DNA of 64,000 nucleotides from Bacilli bacterium (GCA_900758495.1 CAAERO010000040.1:1-64000); one strand, 5' to 3'. Positions 55,168 to 63,254 are shown, counted from the stretch's first letter. Notes: generated from the letters alone by a model not told the origin. Numbers and translations: made by a program.

Positions 55168-55197
55168 ATAATATACTTAATACTACTATCTTGTCAA
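55168..55197 (-). promoter_or_regulatory. Main promoter of the Wzy-type capsule operon
   Basis: On the minus strand TTGACA (55192-55197) is followed 18 bases later by TATTAT (55168-55173). The -35 is a perfect match. The leader before the cpsC ATG is only about 20 bases, so no long attenuator is present there. Confidence 0.65.
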
Positions 55198-55404
55198 TTA
55201 AAATTTAAGTATATTCAATAGTTTTATTCTTTTTCTCCATTTTACTTTAGTATATCGTAGATTTTGGTCATTCCAAAATGAAAGCTTTAGAAAAATTACA
55301 TTTTATCGACATCTTTTGACAAATTTCGTAAATTGCTAATTTTATAATGATATCAAGAATAAAAAAGAAATACACTGTATATAATAATCATGACAGGAGG
55401 TTTT

Positions 55405-55524
55405 ATGTTAAAATTAATTTTATTGTTACTTATGCTATTCTTGAGCTTATTTCTTATATGTAGTTTAATACTTGCCAAGGAATGTGATAACAGAATGGTT
55501 ACTAAAAAAGTTAAAATCAAATAA
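55405..55524 (+). CDS. 39-residue single-helix membrane protein
   Basis: From ATG 55405 the plus strand encodes 39 residues: MLKLILLLLMLFLSLFLICS, then an LILAKECDNR stretch and a basic end MVTKKVKIK, stop at 55522. AGGAGG lies five bases before the ATG and a TATAAT is near 55380. The stop codon runs into a strong terminator hairpin. The full set of signals makes it a real gene though very short. The helix is Leu-rich with two Cys. Small proteins of this type act as membrane regulators or toxins; I see no antisense RNA signals. It is divergent from the capsule operon. Confidence 0.7.
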   Translation: MLKLILLLLMLFLSLFLICSLILAKECDNRMVTKKVKIK

Positions 55525-55565
55525 TCCTATCTATATTAAGTAGATAGGATTATTTCTTAGTTTTT
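55523..55565 (+). terminator. Terminator of the 39-residue gene
   Basis: AATCCTATCTA (55523-55533) and TAGATAGGATT (55541-55551) form a perfect 11-bp stem with loop TATTAAG, followed by TATTTCTTAGTTTTT. Confidence 0.82.
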
Positions 55566-55647
55566 ATTTTTAATAATATTTTTACTACAATAATATGTTA
55601 ATAAGAAATAACTTCCATAGATTAAAATAATAAAAGATACCTTTACA

Positions 55648-56056
55648 TTAAGTTACTAATGCACCAATACTAGAAGCATAAATTTCTTCTTTTGTATTAA
55701 AGCTTAAAATAGTATTAGAAAAAGAATCAGTCTTTATAAGATTATCTATCATTTTTTCTTTATTTTCTATTACTTCATCTAGTAAAACGATAAAATCAAG
55801 ATTAGTATCATTACTAGCCATTTCATATAACCTATCTAATTTAAAAAATATAATCACTTACTCTCTTAACTAAATATTAGAATTATATTCTAAATAGCGA
55901 TACTTCTTCTTGGCTATTTTTAAGTGAAGAATCTTTTACTTGACTATCGGTATAAATATGTAATTCTTTCTAAACACCATAAATTTTACTTATTTCAATA
56001 TCATAAGGAGCATATTTGATCAAAAAGTTATTTAAGAAATTTCTAATGTATAAAGT
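55648..56056 (-). pseudogene. Decayed coding remnants beside the two-component genes
   Basis: Two minus-strand stretches look like broken protein. At 55883-56056 the frame reads LYIRNFLNNFLIKYAPYD..., passes a TAG (55970-55972) and goes on KELHIYTDSQVKDSSLKN. At 55648-55857 a 69-codon frame (MIIFFKLDRLYEMASNDT...) has no ribosome site. They may be from the same lost gene, perhaps of the membrane or permease kind, but no family is recognisable. The rest of 55858-56228 has no gene. Confidence 0.4.
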
Positions 56057-56228
56057 TTAAAATAACATTAAACAAATAACAGTTGTATTTATTTTACTAC
56101 TTATTTCTCTAATAACGAAACTATTTAATTATTTATAATATAGATTTTTCTTTTTACTTAATATTTTTAAAAGGAAAGAGTTACTATTCAGCTGTGAATA
56201 GTAACCATTTGTTTAATATCTCAGTCAA

Positions 56229-57260
56229 TTACAATTTTGTAATATTGGTTTGTACTTTACAATAATTATCTATACCAAAAGTTAGAGTTACTAAGGTATA
56301 TTCACTAACTAAAGAAGTAATTTCTATTTCATGACCTAGTTTATCACATAATTTCTTTGCAATATATAACCCCATTCCAGTTGATTTTGTATTATAAAGT
56401 CCATTACCTCCAGTAAAAGACTTATTAAAAACTTTTGGTAAATCATTTTTACTAATTCCTTTACCATTATCTAAAATGCTAAGTCTAACTTTATCATCTA
56501 ATTGATGTGCTTCTAGTTTGATATAACTATTTTTAGTCTTACTAGCATATTTAATACTGTTATTTATTATCTGGTTTATGATAAATTCCAACCATTTATA
56601 ATCAGTAGTGACTTTCATTCCTTTGGTATCAACTATAAAATCTATATTATTTTCTAATAAATCATCTTTATTTTTTAAAGCTATCGCTGTAATTACTTTA
56701 TCTAAACTAACCTCTTGAAAGGTGAAGTCTTCTTCTAGGTAGTTACTACGAACATAATATAGCACTTGGTCTAGATAATTATCTAATCTTTTTAATTGAT
56801 AAAGGTATTTTTTATCTAAGTCTTTATTATTATGCGTCATTAAAATAAGGGTAGCAAGAGGCATTTTCACTTCATGAATCCACATTTCGATATAGTCTTT
56901 AAAGTCTTCCAAGTTTGTCTTATATTTGTCTACTTCCTCAATCATCGATTTATCTATATCATATAATATTTTACTAAGTAGTTTTCCTTCATAAAAACTA
57001 GGAGGAGTTACGGTTTCTAAAACTAAGTATTTTTTATCTAAGATATCAAGATTAGTTATTAAGTTTTGATAAAATTTTCTCTTTCGCAAATAGTCTAAGA
57101 GAAAAATGCTAATACCAGCTACTAAAAGAGTCGTAAAAATTATTACTACTAAATAGCTAGATATTTTAAATGCTAATAAGATACTAATTATTAATATTAT
57201 GTTTAAAAGATAAATAATTATAGAAAATATTTTGTCTTTTAAGTAGTTTTTCAGTCTCAT
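56229..57260 (-). CDS. Intramembrane-sensing histidine kinase (BceS/GraS-like)
   Basis: A 343-residue kinase with two close N-terminal helices (about 12-30 and 36-56), almost no outer loop, then a DHp domain with His129 in WIHEVKMPLA and a catalytic domain with NSIKYASK (N box), DNGKGIS (G1) and GMGLYIAK (G2). This layout is that of BceS-type kinases that sense antimicrobial peptides through a BceAB transporter. No such transporter is in the window. It overlaps the regulator gene by four bases. The kinase itself looks intact. Confidence 0.88.
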   Translation of the reverse strand: MRLKNYLKDKIFSIIIYLLNIILIISILLAFKISSYLVVIIFTTLLVAGISIFLLDYLRKRKFYQNLITNLDILDKKYLVLETVTPPSFYEGKLLSKILYDIDKSMIEEVDKYKTNLEDFKDYIEMWIHEVKMPLATLILMTHNNKDLDKKYLYQLKRLDNYLDQVLYYVRSNYLEEDFTFQEVSLDKVITAIALKNKDDLLENNIDFIVDTKGMKVTTDYKWLEFIINQIINNSIKYASKTKNSYIKLEAHQLDDKVRLSILDNGKGISKNDLPKVFNKSFTGGNGLYNTKSTGMGLYIAKKLCDKLGHEIEITSLVSEYTLVTLTFGIDNYCKVQTNITKL

Positions 57261-57700
57261 AATAAGATATACCCTTGTCCTTTTCTAATTTTAATCGCTT
57301 CACTATAACCAAAACTTGCTAATTTACTTCTTAATCTGTTAATGTTTACTGTTAAAGTATTATCATTTATATATTCTTCGTTATTCCATAGTTCACTCAT
57401 CAATTCATCACGACTTACTATTCTATTTTCATTGGTTAAAAGATATAAAAATATTAACATTTCATTTTTAGTAAGTTCTATTACTTGGTTTAAGCGTTTA
57501 AAAACATTTTGAATCCGAAGTAGTAATATAGTTGGATTATAAGGTTTGCTAATAACTGGTATATTACTTTCTTTTCTTATTTCTTTAGCATTTACAAAGT
57601 CTTTTAATACTGTTGTTTCGTAGAATGTATTATCTAATAAAGATTTTAATTCTTCTTGCATACTGATATCATCTTCTACCATTAGTTTTTTTTTGTTCAT
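57257..57700 (-). CDS. OmpR-type response regulator with a deleted receiver core
   Basis: A 147-residue protein, about 75 residues short of an OmpR/BceR regulator. The start (KKLMVEDDISMQEEL) and the SKPYNPTILLLRI lysine region of the receiver remain. The part that should hold the phosphoacceptor Asp (DLxLP) and the Thr-containing strand is missing: EIRKESNIPVI is joined directly to SKPYNP. The winged-helix DNA-binding domain (about 75-147, LTKNEMLIFLYLLTNEN..., DNTLTVNINRLRSKL, KIRKGQGYIL) is intact. It probably cannot be phosphorylated. It may bind DNA constitutively or be a decaying gene. Start has GGTGAG upstream. Confidence 0.82.
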   Translation of the reverse strand: MNKKKLMVEDDISMQEELKSLLDNTFYETTVLKDFVNAKEIRKESNIPVISKPYNPTILLLRIQNVFKRLNQVIELTKNEMLIFLYLLTNENRIVSRDELMSELWNNEEYINDNTLTVNINRLRSKLASFGYSEAIKIRKGQGYILL

Positions 57701-57828
57701 TTTTACTCACCGCCCTAATTATAGCATTATTTCTTTTATAATGCTTTAATTAGAGAATAAAAACTCTATAATAATGCGATAAATACGTGAATTTTATCTT
57801 TGAATAGTGTTTTTTAGAAACGATACAT

Positions 57829-57985
57829 TGTTATTAAATTACTTTTGTGATAAGATGTATCTAGATGAAGGAGACTTCATATAATAAAAAAGAATACATT
57901 TGATTTGGCTTAATCAGATGCTTTCCATTGTTTGGGATAAGCACCCGAGTTCAACAAAAGTTGAAATCAGGTGCTATTTTTATAA
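57829..57985 (+). ncRNA. Candidate structured small RNA
   Basis: A promoter-like pair TTGTTA (57829-57834) and TGA-TAAGAT (57848-57856), 16 bases apart, precedes about 125 bases without a convincing gene. The RNA would fold as ATGAAG-GAGA-CTTCAT (57865-57880), TGATT/AATCA (57901-57916) and a long hairpin 57940-57975 (AGCACC.GA.TTCAAC with GTTGAA.TC.GGTGCT), followed by ATTTTTATAAT, which fits a terminator. A 12-codon frame from ATG 57865 has no ribosome site. No known riboswitch class is recognised. Confidence 0.45.
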
Positions 57986-58107
57986 TAATATAATAAATAT
58001 TACCAAAAATAAAAGTAATATTACAACAAAGGTTTGATTATATCACCACCCTTCTATTTAATTAAAATTTTATAGAAGGGAAAGCACCTGATATTTCAAA
58101 TGTATCC
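57892..58107. repeat. 216-bp element with imperfect terminal inverted repeats
   Basis: The left end 57892-57926 (G-A-ATACATTTGA ... ATCAGATGCTTTCC) matches the reverse complement of the right end 58079-58107 (GGATACATTTGA ... ATCAGGTGCTTTCC) apart from an 8-base insertion and few changes. ATCAGGTGCT also occurs a third time at about 57966. Inside, CCCTTCTAT (58049-58057) pairs with ATAGAAGGG (58072-58080). This looks like a small MITE-like element or a long-range RNA structure. No clear target-site duplication was seen. Confidence 0.5.
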
Positions 58108-58143
58108 GAACTAATAGTAACAGATATATGAATTTTTTAGTAT

Positions 58144-58899
58144 TTAAGTTACATATTTATCTTTTAAATACTCTTCTTCACTCTGATACCAATCACCATT
58201 TTTAATAATATGTGAATACTCTCTTTGAAACTTCTTCTCACTCTTTACTATTTTTCTTTTTTTATAAACTAATTTTTTCAAATACCTTTCGAGGAGAAAA
58301 CGTTCATAATAGTACTTTAAATATTTCTTCTCTTTAATAAGTCTTAATAAGATTAAAATAAACATTAGTAAAAAATAAGTACTTGGATAAACTAAAAAGA
58401 AAAGAAAAATCAAAAAAAGGGATAGATAAGAAATAAAAAATGTAACTTTATAACTATCTTGGTAAGACATAAAGTAACACAAAAGTACTTCAATGATTCT
58501 ACCACCATCTAAGGGATAAATTGGTAATAGATTAAATACTAAAATATTATAATGAATAGTAGTAAACAACTTTGTTTGATAAGGTGTCATTAAAAATTCT
58601 TTAAAGAAGTAGTAAAAAACATATTGAGTCAAAGGTCCCATCACTAGCACTAGTAACTCTTCTATAATAGGACAGTTAATTATTGAAGCAAAGCGAGCAA
58701 TACCACCAAAAGGATAAAAAGTTATTTCTTTAGTTTCCCAATTAAAAAGACAAGCTGTAACGAAATGACCACATTCGTGTGTAAATAATAATAAAAAAGA
58801 AAGAAATATCAAATAAAATTGTCCTGTCAAAACTGCTAATAATAGAAATAATAAACAAGATTTATGAAATTTAACTTTTTGAAAGATAGCTTTGATAAT
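58144..58899 (-). CDS. SpoIVFB-like M50 site-2 protease
   Basis: A membrane metalloprotease with HECGH (zinc ligands and catalytic Glu) in the second helix region and the distant NLLPIYPLDGG that supplies the third ligand. The first standard start is TTG 58830, but the frame is open further and reads KVKFHKSCLLFLLLAVLTGQ before it, which matches the normal first helix of this family. The best start is therefore an ATT at 58897-58899, with AAGAAGGG about ten bases upstream, giving 251 residues. It overlaps the SpoIVFA-like gene by 29 bases. SpoIVFB releases sigma factors from the membrane in sporulation; here the substrate is unknown. Confidence 0.85.
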   Translation of the reverse strand: MIKAIFQKVKFHKSCLLFLLLAVLTGQFYLIFLSFLLLFTHECGHFVTACLFNWETKEITFYPFGGIARFASIINCPIIEELLVLVMGPLTQYVFYYFFKEFLMTPYQTKLFTTIHYNILVFNLLPIYPLDGGRIIEVLLCYFMSYQDSYKVTFFISYLSLFLIFLFFLVYPSTYFLLMFILILLRLIKEKKYLKYYYERFLLERYLKKLVYKKRKIVKSEKKFQREYSHIIKNGDWYQSEEEYLKDKYVT

Positions 58900-59461
58900 C
58901 TATAAACTTCCCTTCTTTTTGAAATACTAAATACAAAGTCTTATCACTAACTTGACCAATCAATGCACCTTTCTCAACATAATCATAAAGTTTAACATTT
59001 GCCTGCTTAATATTTCCATACCAAACATCCACTCCATTCATCTGTTGCACAATAACTGTTTGTTTATAATTTTCCTTTTCACCTATATACACAACTATTC
59101 CACTTTCAAAAGATGGCACCATATATTCACTACTAACAGTTAATTTCACTCCATCATGAAATAAACTTTTATCTTTATAAGATAATTTTTCATTAAAAAC
59201 TTCTTGATCTGCTACTATCTTATCAAAGGTTAGACTAGTTCCAAGTTTCTCCTGTAAAAAGTTTTTAACAATTGAAAAAGGAAAATTTTTTTCATAAGTA
59301 TAATGATAAAAACTTTTCTTAAAATTATTATTCATTTTAAAACCAATTAATAATAAAAGTGTTACTATAACTGTTATTAAAATTTTAGAAAGAATATTTC
59401 TTAAGAAGTTACTACTACTTTTCTTATTATTACTATTTTTATAAAACTTTGATTCAACCAT
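58871..59461 (-). CDS. SpoIVFA-like degenerate M23 (LytM) membrane protein
   Basis: A 196-residue protein from ATG 59461 (AGGTG upstream). It has a polar N-terminus, one helix (about 23-42) and an outer domain resembling LytM/M23 (VPSFESGIVVYIGEKENY, VDVWYGNI, KLYDYVEKGALIGQVSD). The HxxxD and HxH zinc residues of active enzymes are absent, as in SpoIVFA, which holds SpoIVFB inactive. It is directly coupled to the protease gene. A regulatory role for the protease is likely from this. Confidence 0.75.
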   Translation of the reverse strand: MVESKFYKNSNNKKSSSNFLRNILSKILITVIVTLLLLIGFKMNNNFKKSFYHYTYEKNFPFSIVKNFLQEKLGTSLTFDKIVADQEVFNEKLSYKDKSLFHDGVKLTVSSEYMVPSFESGIVVYIGEKENYKQTVIVQQMNGVDVWYGNIKQANVKLYDYVEKGALIGQVSDKTLYLVFQKEGKFIDYQSYLSKS

Positions 59462-59510
59462 TATCATCACCTAGTAAATAATATGAAAAGAAAGCAAAAA
59501 AAAGAAAAGA

Positions 59511-60011
59511 CTATTTTAGACGTCTTTTGCATTTTGTTATTCTTGATATTAAATATAATATTTCTCCATAAATAACATTTAATAATAAACTATTAACTAC
59601 TAAATATGAAACTTCCGAAAATGTTACTGGTACAATATCAAAGATAAATAGTAAAAATGCTAGAATAATTTCATAAATACTTATCATTAAACAGATAGAA
59701 AAAGCAGTTGTTAGAATATTTACTTCTAACTTCTTATATAAATAACTATAAATTAATGCTAGTAGTAAAAATAAAATAGCATCTGTAAATAATAAATTAG
59801 TATAAAATAAATCATATAAAAAACCTACAACAAAAGAAGTAATAAAGTACTTATTCTCGTCTTTCTTAAAATAAGGATAAATCATTATTAATGCTACAAT
59901 AGTTAATAAAGGATTAAAGATAGATATATCTCCCAACATATAATTTAAAAAATTAGATAAAATACCATCTAAAAGAAAAGAAATAATGACCGTTATATAA
60001 ACAAAAAACAT
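59511..60011 (-). CDS. mreD: Rod shape-determining protein MreD
   Basis: A 166-residue protein with five to six helices. LLDGILSNFL near the start and SFVVGFLYDLFYTNLLF are typical of MreD. It works with MreC in the elongation machinery. The ATG follows GGAGAAA and lies two bases after the mreC stop. Confidence 0.85.
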   Translation of the reverse strand: MFFVYITVIISFLLDGILSNFLNYMLGDISIFNPLLTIVALIMIYPYFKKDENKYFITSFVVGFLYDLFYTNLLFTDAILFLLLALIYSYLYKKLEVNILTTAFSICLMISIYEIILAFLLFIFDIVPVTFSEVSYLVVNSLLLNVIYGEILYLISRITKCKRRLK

Positions 60012-60013
60012 AA

Positions 60014-60808
60014 TTATTTTTCTCCTTTTAGAATAGTAACATAGTGAATACTATTAAAGTTTTGATCAGTTTTTATAGCTAAAGTTTTACTTAAACCATA
60101 TTTATCTAAAGAAACACTTTCTACTTTACCAATATAAATACCACGCGGAAATACTCCACCTAGACCACTAGTTGTTACAGCATCACCTTTATTAATATCG
60201 ATACTACTATCAACCCCACTAACTAAGATTTCATTTTTCTTCTTATCATAGCCACTTAAAATAGCATTAGTTTCTCCACTAGAAGTAGTAATTGAAACAG
60301 ATACTTTATTATTAACATCATTAGCTGTTATTAACTTAACTGTAGCAGAATACTTAGTAACTTTTTCAAGTTTACCAATTAAACCATTCTTAGTTATGAC
60401 AATCATATTTTCTTTTAGACCAGAACTCTTACCTTTATCAATAGTTAAAGTTTGATACCAGTAACTCCTATTCCTATTTATTACAGTAGCATTCACAATA
60501 TTGTAACCAGTTAAAGTTTGATTTAAACTAAGTGCATCTCTTAACTGCTCTATTTCTTCTGCTAAATGAACATTTATATTCTTTTGAATTAAATAACTTT
60601 TACTAGCATCTTTATCTTTTTCTTTATTTAAAGTTGTAAATGGGGTCATTACAATCTTAGAAATAATTGTTGCTCCATCTTTTAATACGCCCTCAACTAC
60701 CCCTACTTTTCTATTAGAAGTTAGTGAATAAAATAGAAGGAAAAATGAAATAAAAATAGCAGCAAATATAATGATAATCTTTTTTCTTTTCTTTTTCTTT
60801 TGATACAT
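60014..60808 (-). CDS. mreC: Cell shape-determining protein MreC
   Basis: A 264-residue protein: basic cytoplasmic start (KKKKRKK), one helix (about 10-28), a coiled coil (about 75-95) and two beta domains with NATVINRNRSYWYQTLTIDKG, GLIGKL and TSGLGGVFPRGIYIGKV, the last being the MreC signature. It links the MreB filament to outer wall synthases. In most Firmicutes mreB lies just upstream; here radC is directly upstream instead. Confidence 0.93.
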   Translation of the reverse strand: MYQKKKKRKKIIIIFAAIFISFFLLFYSLTSNRKVGVVEGVLKDGATIISKIVMTPFTTLNKEKDKDASKSYLIQKNINVHLAEEIEQLRDALSLNQTLTGYNIVNATVINRNRSYWYQTLTIDKGKSSGLKENMIVITKNGLIGKLEKVTKYSATVKLITANDVNNKVSVSITTSSGETNAILSGYDKKKNEILVSGVDSSIDINKGDAVTTSGLGGVFPRGIYIGKVESVSLDKYGLSKTLAIKTDQNFNSIHYVTILKGEK

Positions 60809-60861
60809 CTTTTCTCTTTCCTTTCTTTCCTTATCTAGTATATCTAAAACCTATTTTTTTT

Positions 60862-61542
60862 TCAATTATTCTTATTCCTATTTTCTACAAAACTATAATA
60901 TTTATGCTCATTAACGATTAAATGATCAAGTATATATATACCATGGAAGTTACCAATACTTATTAAATCATTAGTAAATTCAATATCTTTAGGACTTGGT
61001 AGTAAAACACCTGATGGATGGTTATGAATACAAATTATTCCTGTAGCTGATACTTTATAAGCTTCTTTAAATATCTCTCTTGGATGAACACTACTTCTAT
61101 CCATTGTTCCCATAAAAATAAGTTTAGCAGTGATTAAATTTCTCAATTTATCCACATATAAACAATAAAAGCACTCTTGTTTCTTTCCATAAAATAAATA
61201 CTTACTATATGAAAATATATCTTCTGCTGTTACTAATCTAACTTTCTTAGCATCAGGTAACAAATAAATTCTCTTTCCTAATTCTATCGCTGCTAATAAA
61301 GTAGTAGCTTTTGCTCTTCCAATTCCTTTTAATTTACATAGTTCTTTTAAATCTAAACTTGCTAAATCTTTAACACTATCTACTTTAGATAACACTTCAA
61401 AGGAAAGCTCTGTAACATTCTTTCCCTTAAGTCCACTCGATAAAATAATAGCTAATAAATCAGATGTTGCTAAATTACTAGGTCCATAAACTTCTAATCT
61501 TTCTCTTGGTCTTTCATTAGATGGTATTTCTTTAACTTTCAT
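60862..61542 (-). CDS. radC: RadC family JAB-domain protein
   Basis: A 226-residue protein with an N-terminal helix-hairpin-helix part (LCKLKGIGRAKATTLLAAIELGKR) and a C-terminal JAB1/MPN-like domain with the metal motif HNHPSG and a preceding SSVHPREIFK. RadC is common next to mre genes. A role in DNA repair was proposed but is not established. The ATG has AGGAG at six bases. Confidence 0.95.
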   Translation of the reverse strand: MKVKEIPSNERPRERLEVYGPSNLATSDLLAIILSSGLKGKNVTELSFEVLSKVDSVKDLASLDLKELCKLKGIGRAKATTLLAAIELGKRIYLLPDAKKVRLVTAEDIFSYSKYLFYGKKQECFYCLYVDKLRNLITAKLIFMGTMDRSSVHPREIFKEAYKVSATGIICIHNHPSGVLLPSPKDIEFTNDLISIGNFHGIYILDHLIVNEHKYYSFVENRNKNN

Positions 61543-61570
61543 AAAATTACTCCTTCTAATTTAATTATAA

Positions 61571-61595
61571 ACAGTATCTACAAAGTTTATACTGT
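61571..61595 (-). terminator. Weak hairpin after the 61600 gene
   Basis: ACAGTAT (61571-61577) pairs with ATACTGT (61589-61595). On the minus strand TTATAATT follows; the U-tract is poor. It may end or slow transcription before radC. Confidence 0.35.
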
Positions 61596-61599
61596 AAGA

Positions 61600-62049
61600 T
61601 TAGTTTTTTAATACCAGTTCTTCATAATTAGCAAGAATTACTTTCTCAATTGTTTCTTTTTCTTCATTACTAGTTGCTTTCTTAAATAAATTTTCCATCT
61701 GCTCTAAAGCAGTTAAAAAACTTTCATTATTAATTTTTTTACTTTCTACTACCAATGAATTATTTTTATAAATCTTTTTAAAATCATCTAAAGTTTCCTC
61801 ATTTCTAGATATTGCTAGATAAAGGTAATATTTAGCTTTTTCTTTTACTATAATTTTAGTATCATACTTATTAGCACTAGTTAAGGCATATTCTAAATTA
61901 TCATAAACACCTTCTCTTAAAAAATAAAGAGTGGTACTTTCACTGAAAACAGTTTCTTCTTCTTTCCTAAACTTTTCAAACAAAGTATGACCAATAAATG
62001 CACCACAAACAACTGCTACTATCAAAGAAAATATAAACTTTTTATTCAC
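61600..62049 (-). CDS. Membrane-anchored SPOR-like hypothetical protein
   Basis: A 149-residue protein from GTG 62049 (GGTG six bases upstream; the longer frame lacks a site). One N-terminal helix (about 5-23), a short linker and an outer domain of about 80 residues that reads like a divergent SPOR domain: TLYFLREGVYDNLEYALTSA followed by a YYLYLAISRNEETLDDFKKIY strand-helix unit. A helical tail follows. SPOR domains bind septal glycans. Position next to the radC-mre block fits an envelope or division role. The family call is tentative. Confidence 0.65.
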   Translation of the reverse strand: MNKKFIFSLIVAVVCGAFIGHTLFEKFRKEEETVFSESTTLYFLREGVYDNLEYALTSANKYDTKIIVKEKAKYYLYLAISRNEETLDDFKKIYKNNSLVVESKKINNESFLTALEQMENLFKKATSNEEKETIEKVILANYEELVLKN

Positions 62050-62151
62050 AATTATCACCAATAATAGCTTAGCAAATGACAATTAATTATTTTGTCGAAA
62101 GATATGGAATTAACTTTAATTTTATGATAAAGTGATATTAGGAGGAAAAAT

Positions 62152-62616
62152 ATGAAAAAAAGATATTTATTATTGGTAGTTATCATTCCCATTATATTTT
62201 TAGTAACAGGATGTACTTCTTTAAAAAATATTGAAAAAAGTATGACCTGTTCTAGAAGTATGAATCAAAACGACATGAGAACTAATTTAAACTACAAAGT
62301 ATTTTACAAAAATAACTATGTTACAAGAGTAAAGAGTGAAGAATCCATTGAAACTAGTAGCACTTCTACTCTTAATACTTATAAGGAGCAAATAGAAAAG
62401 ATTTATAGTCCTTATAAAGATATTAAATTTTATCAATATAATGTTACAATTAATGGTAACAAATTAGTTTCTACTGTTGATATTAATTATGAAAAAATTG
62501 ATACTAAAAAATTAATTGAAATTGATTCTGCTAATAGTCAGTTAATTAAGAATGGTAAAGTAAAATTAAGTGATGTTAGAAGTCTATATGAACAACTTGG
62601 TGCTACTTGTAAATAA
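62152..62616 (+). CDS. Lipoprotein, DUF1307/YehR-like
   Basis: A 154-residue protein with a lipoprotein signal (lipobox VTGC, Cys at about 21). The mature part is a small alpha/beta domain with two further Cys (TCS and ATCK at the end) that could pair. The general layout matches the DUF1307/YehR group, whose function is not known. The ATG follows AGGAGG at six bases. Confidence 0.75.
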   Translation: MKKRYLLLVVIIPIIFLVTGCTSLKNIEKSMTCSRSMNQNDMRTNLNYKVFYKNNYVTRVKSEESIETSSTSTLNTYKEQIEKIYSPYKDIKFYQYNVTINGNKLVSTVDINYEKIDTKKLIEIDSANSQLIKNGKVKLSDVRSLYEQLGATCK

Positions 62617-62830
62617 GAAAGAATATTAAAATGAAAAAAATAAAAGACATTAATATGTACTTGAAAGTTGGTATACTCTAACAGTTTATCTTAGCACCAT
62701 AGTTATTTTTGATTTTGATGCACCCACCACCAGCTTTCAATATAGAAAATTTTATTAATCTATAATAGTGGCTATATTTTTTCTAATTTTGACTATACTT
62801 AGAACAAAGAAAAAATAGGACAAAAAAAAC
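62617..62830. other. Gap with an inverted repeat
   Basis: TTGAAAGTTGG (62661-62671) and CCAGCTTTCAA (62730-62740) can pair over 11 bp with one G-U, about 58 bases apart. There is no U-tract and no gene I can support. The function is not clear. Confidence 0.3.
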
Positions 62831-63033
62831 ATGAAAATAAATAAAGAATTGTTATTAGAAGAAATTCTCATATTAATTGCCCCTATTGCTCTTTGGTTAG
62901 TACCTGTTATAGTTTTAACCATTATTGATAAAATTCACGAAACATTTTTCTTAATTATTCCTTTATAGAATCTTCAGTTTTTTTATTTATTTCCCTAATT
63001 TTTAAATATATAAGAAAAAAACAAAGTAATTGA
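62831..63033 (+). pseudogene. Small two-helix membrane protein gene with a frameshift
   Basis: From ATG 62831 (AGGA ten bases upstream) the frame gives MKINKELLLEEILILIAPIA, LWLVPVIVLTIIDKIHETFF, LIIPL and a TAG at 62966. From 62965 the next frame continues naturally IESSVFLFISLIFKYIRKKQ to TGA 63031-63033. Adding one base near 62965 would give a 67-68 residue protein with two helices and a basic tail. It seems to be a recent one-base loss. Family unknown. Confidence 0.5.
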
Positions 63034-63254
63034 ACTAATAACAAACAGAAAGCTTACATTAACACTCGATAGCTATATCATTGATTATTTAGATAGTAAC
63101 AATAATTTTTATAATATATTGTAATAGTTTTATAATCATTGATTCAAAGCAATCGTAAAGATGAAAATTAAAATAATAACTTAGGAAATTGTGGTAGAAA
63201 AAAACGAACAATAAAAAAAATAAGGCTTGCCTGAAACGAAAGGAATGCAAAAAT
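63034..63254. other. AT-rich gap with a possible short remnant
   Basis: One plus-strand frame reads VIELITNRKLTLTLDSYIID and ends at a TAA near 63122. It has no start and may be a trace of a lost gene or chance. No promoter or RNA structure is convincing. Confidence 0.2.

Noticed and set aside
57865..57903. 12-codon leader peptide MKETSYNKKEYI
   Set aside because: No ribosome site and the ATG is buried in a hairpin stem; a non-coding RNA explains the region better.
62661..62740. Peptide KAGGGCIKIKNNYGAKINC on the minus strand as a small secreted peptide gene
   Set aside because: It has only a TTG start, no ribosome site, no leader and lies within an inverted repeat; it is more likely chance or a remnant.
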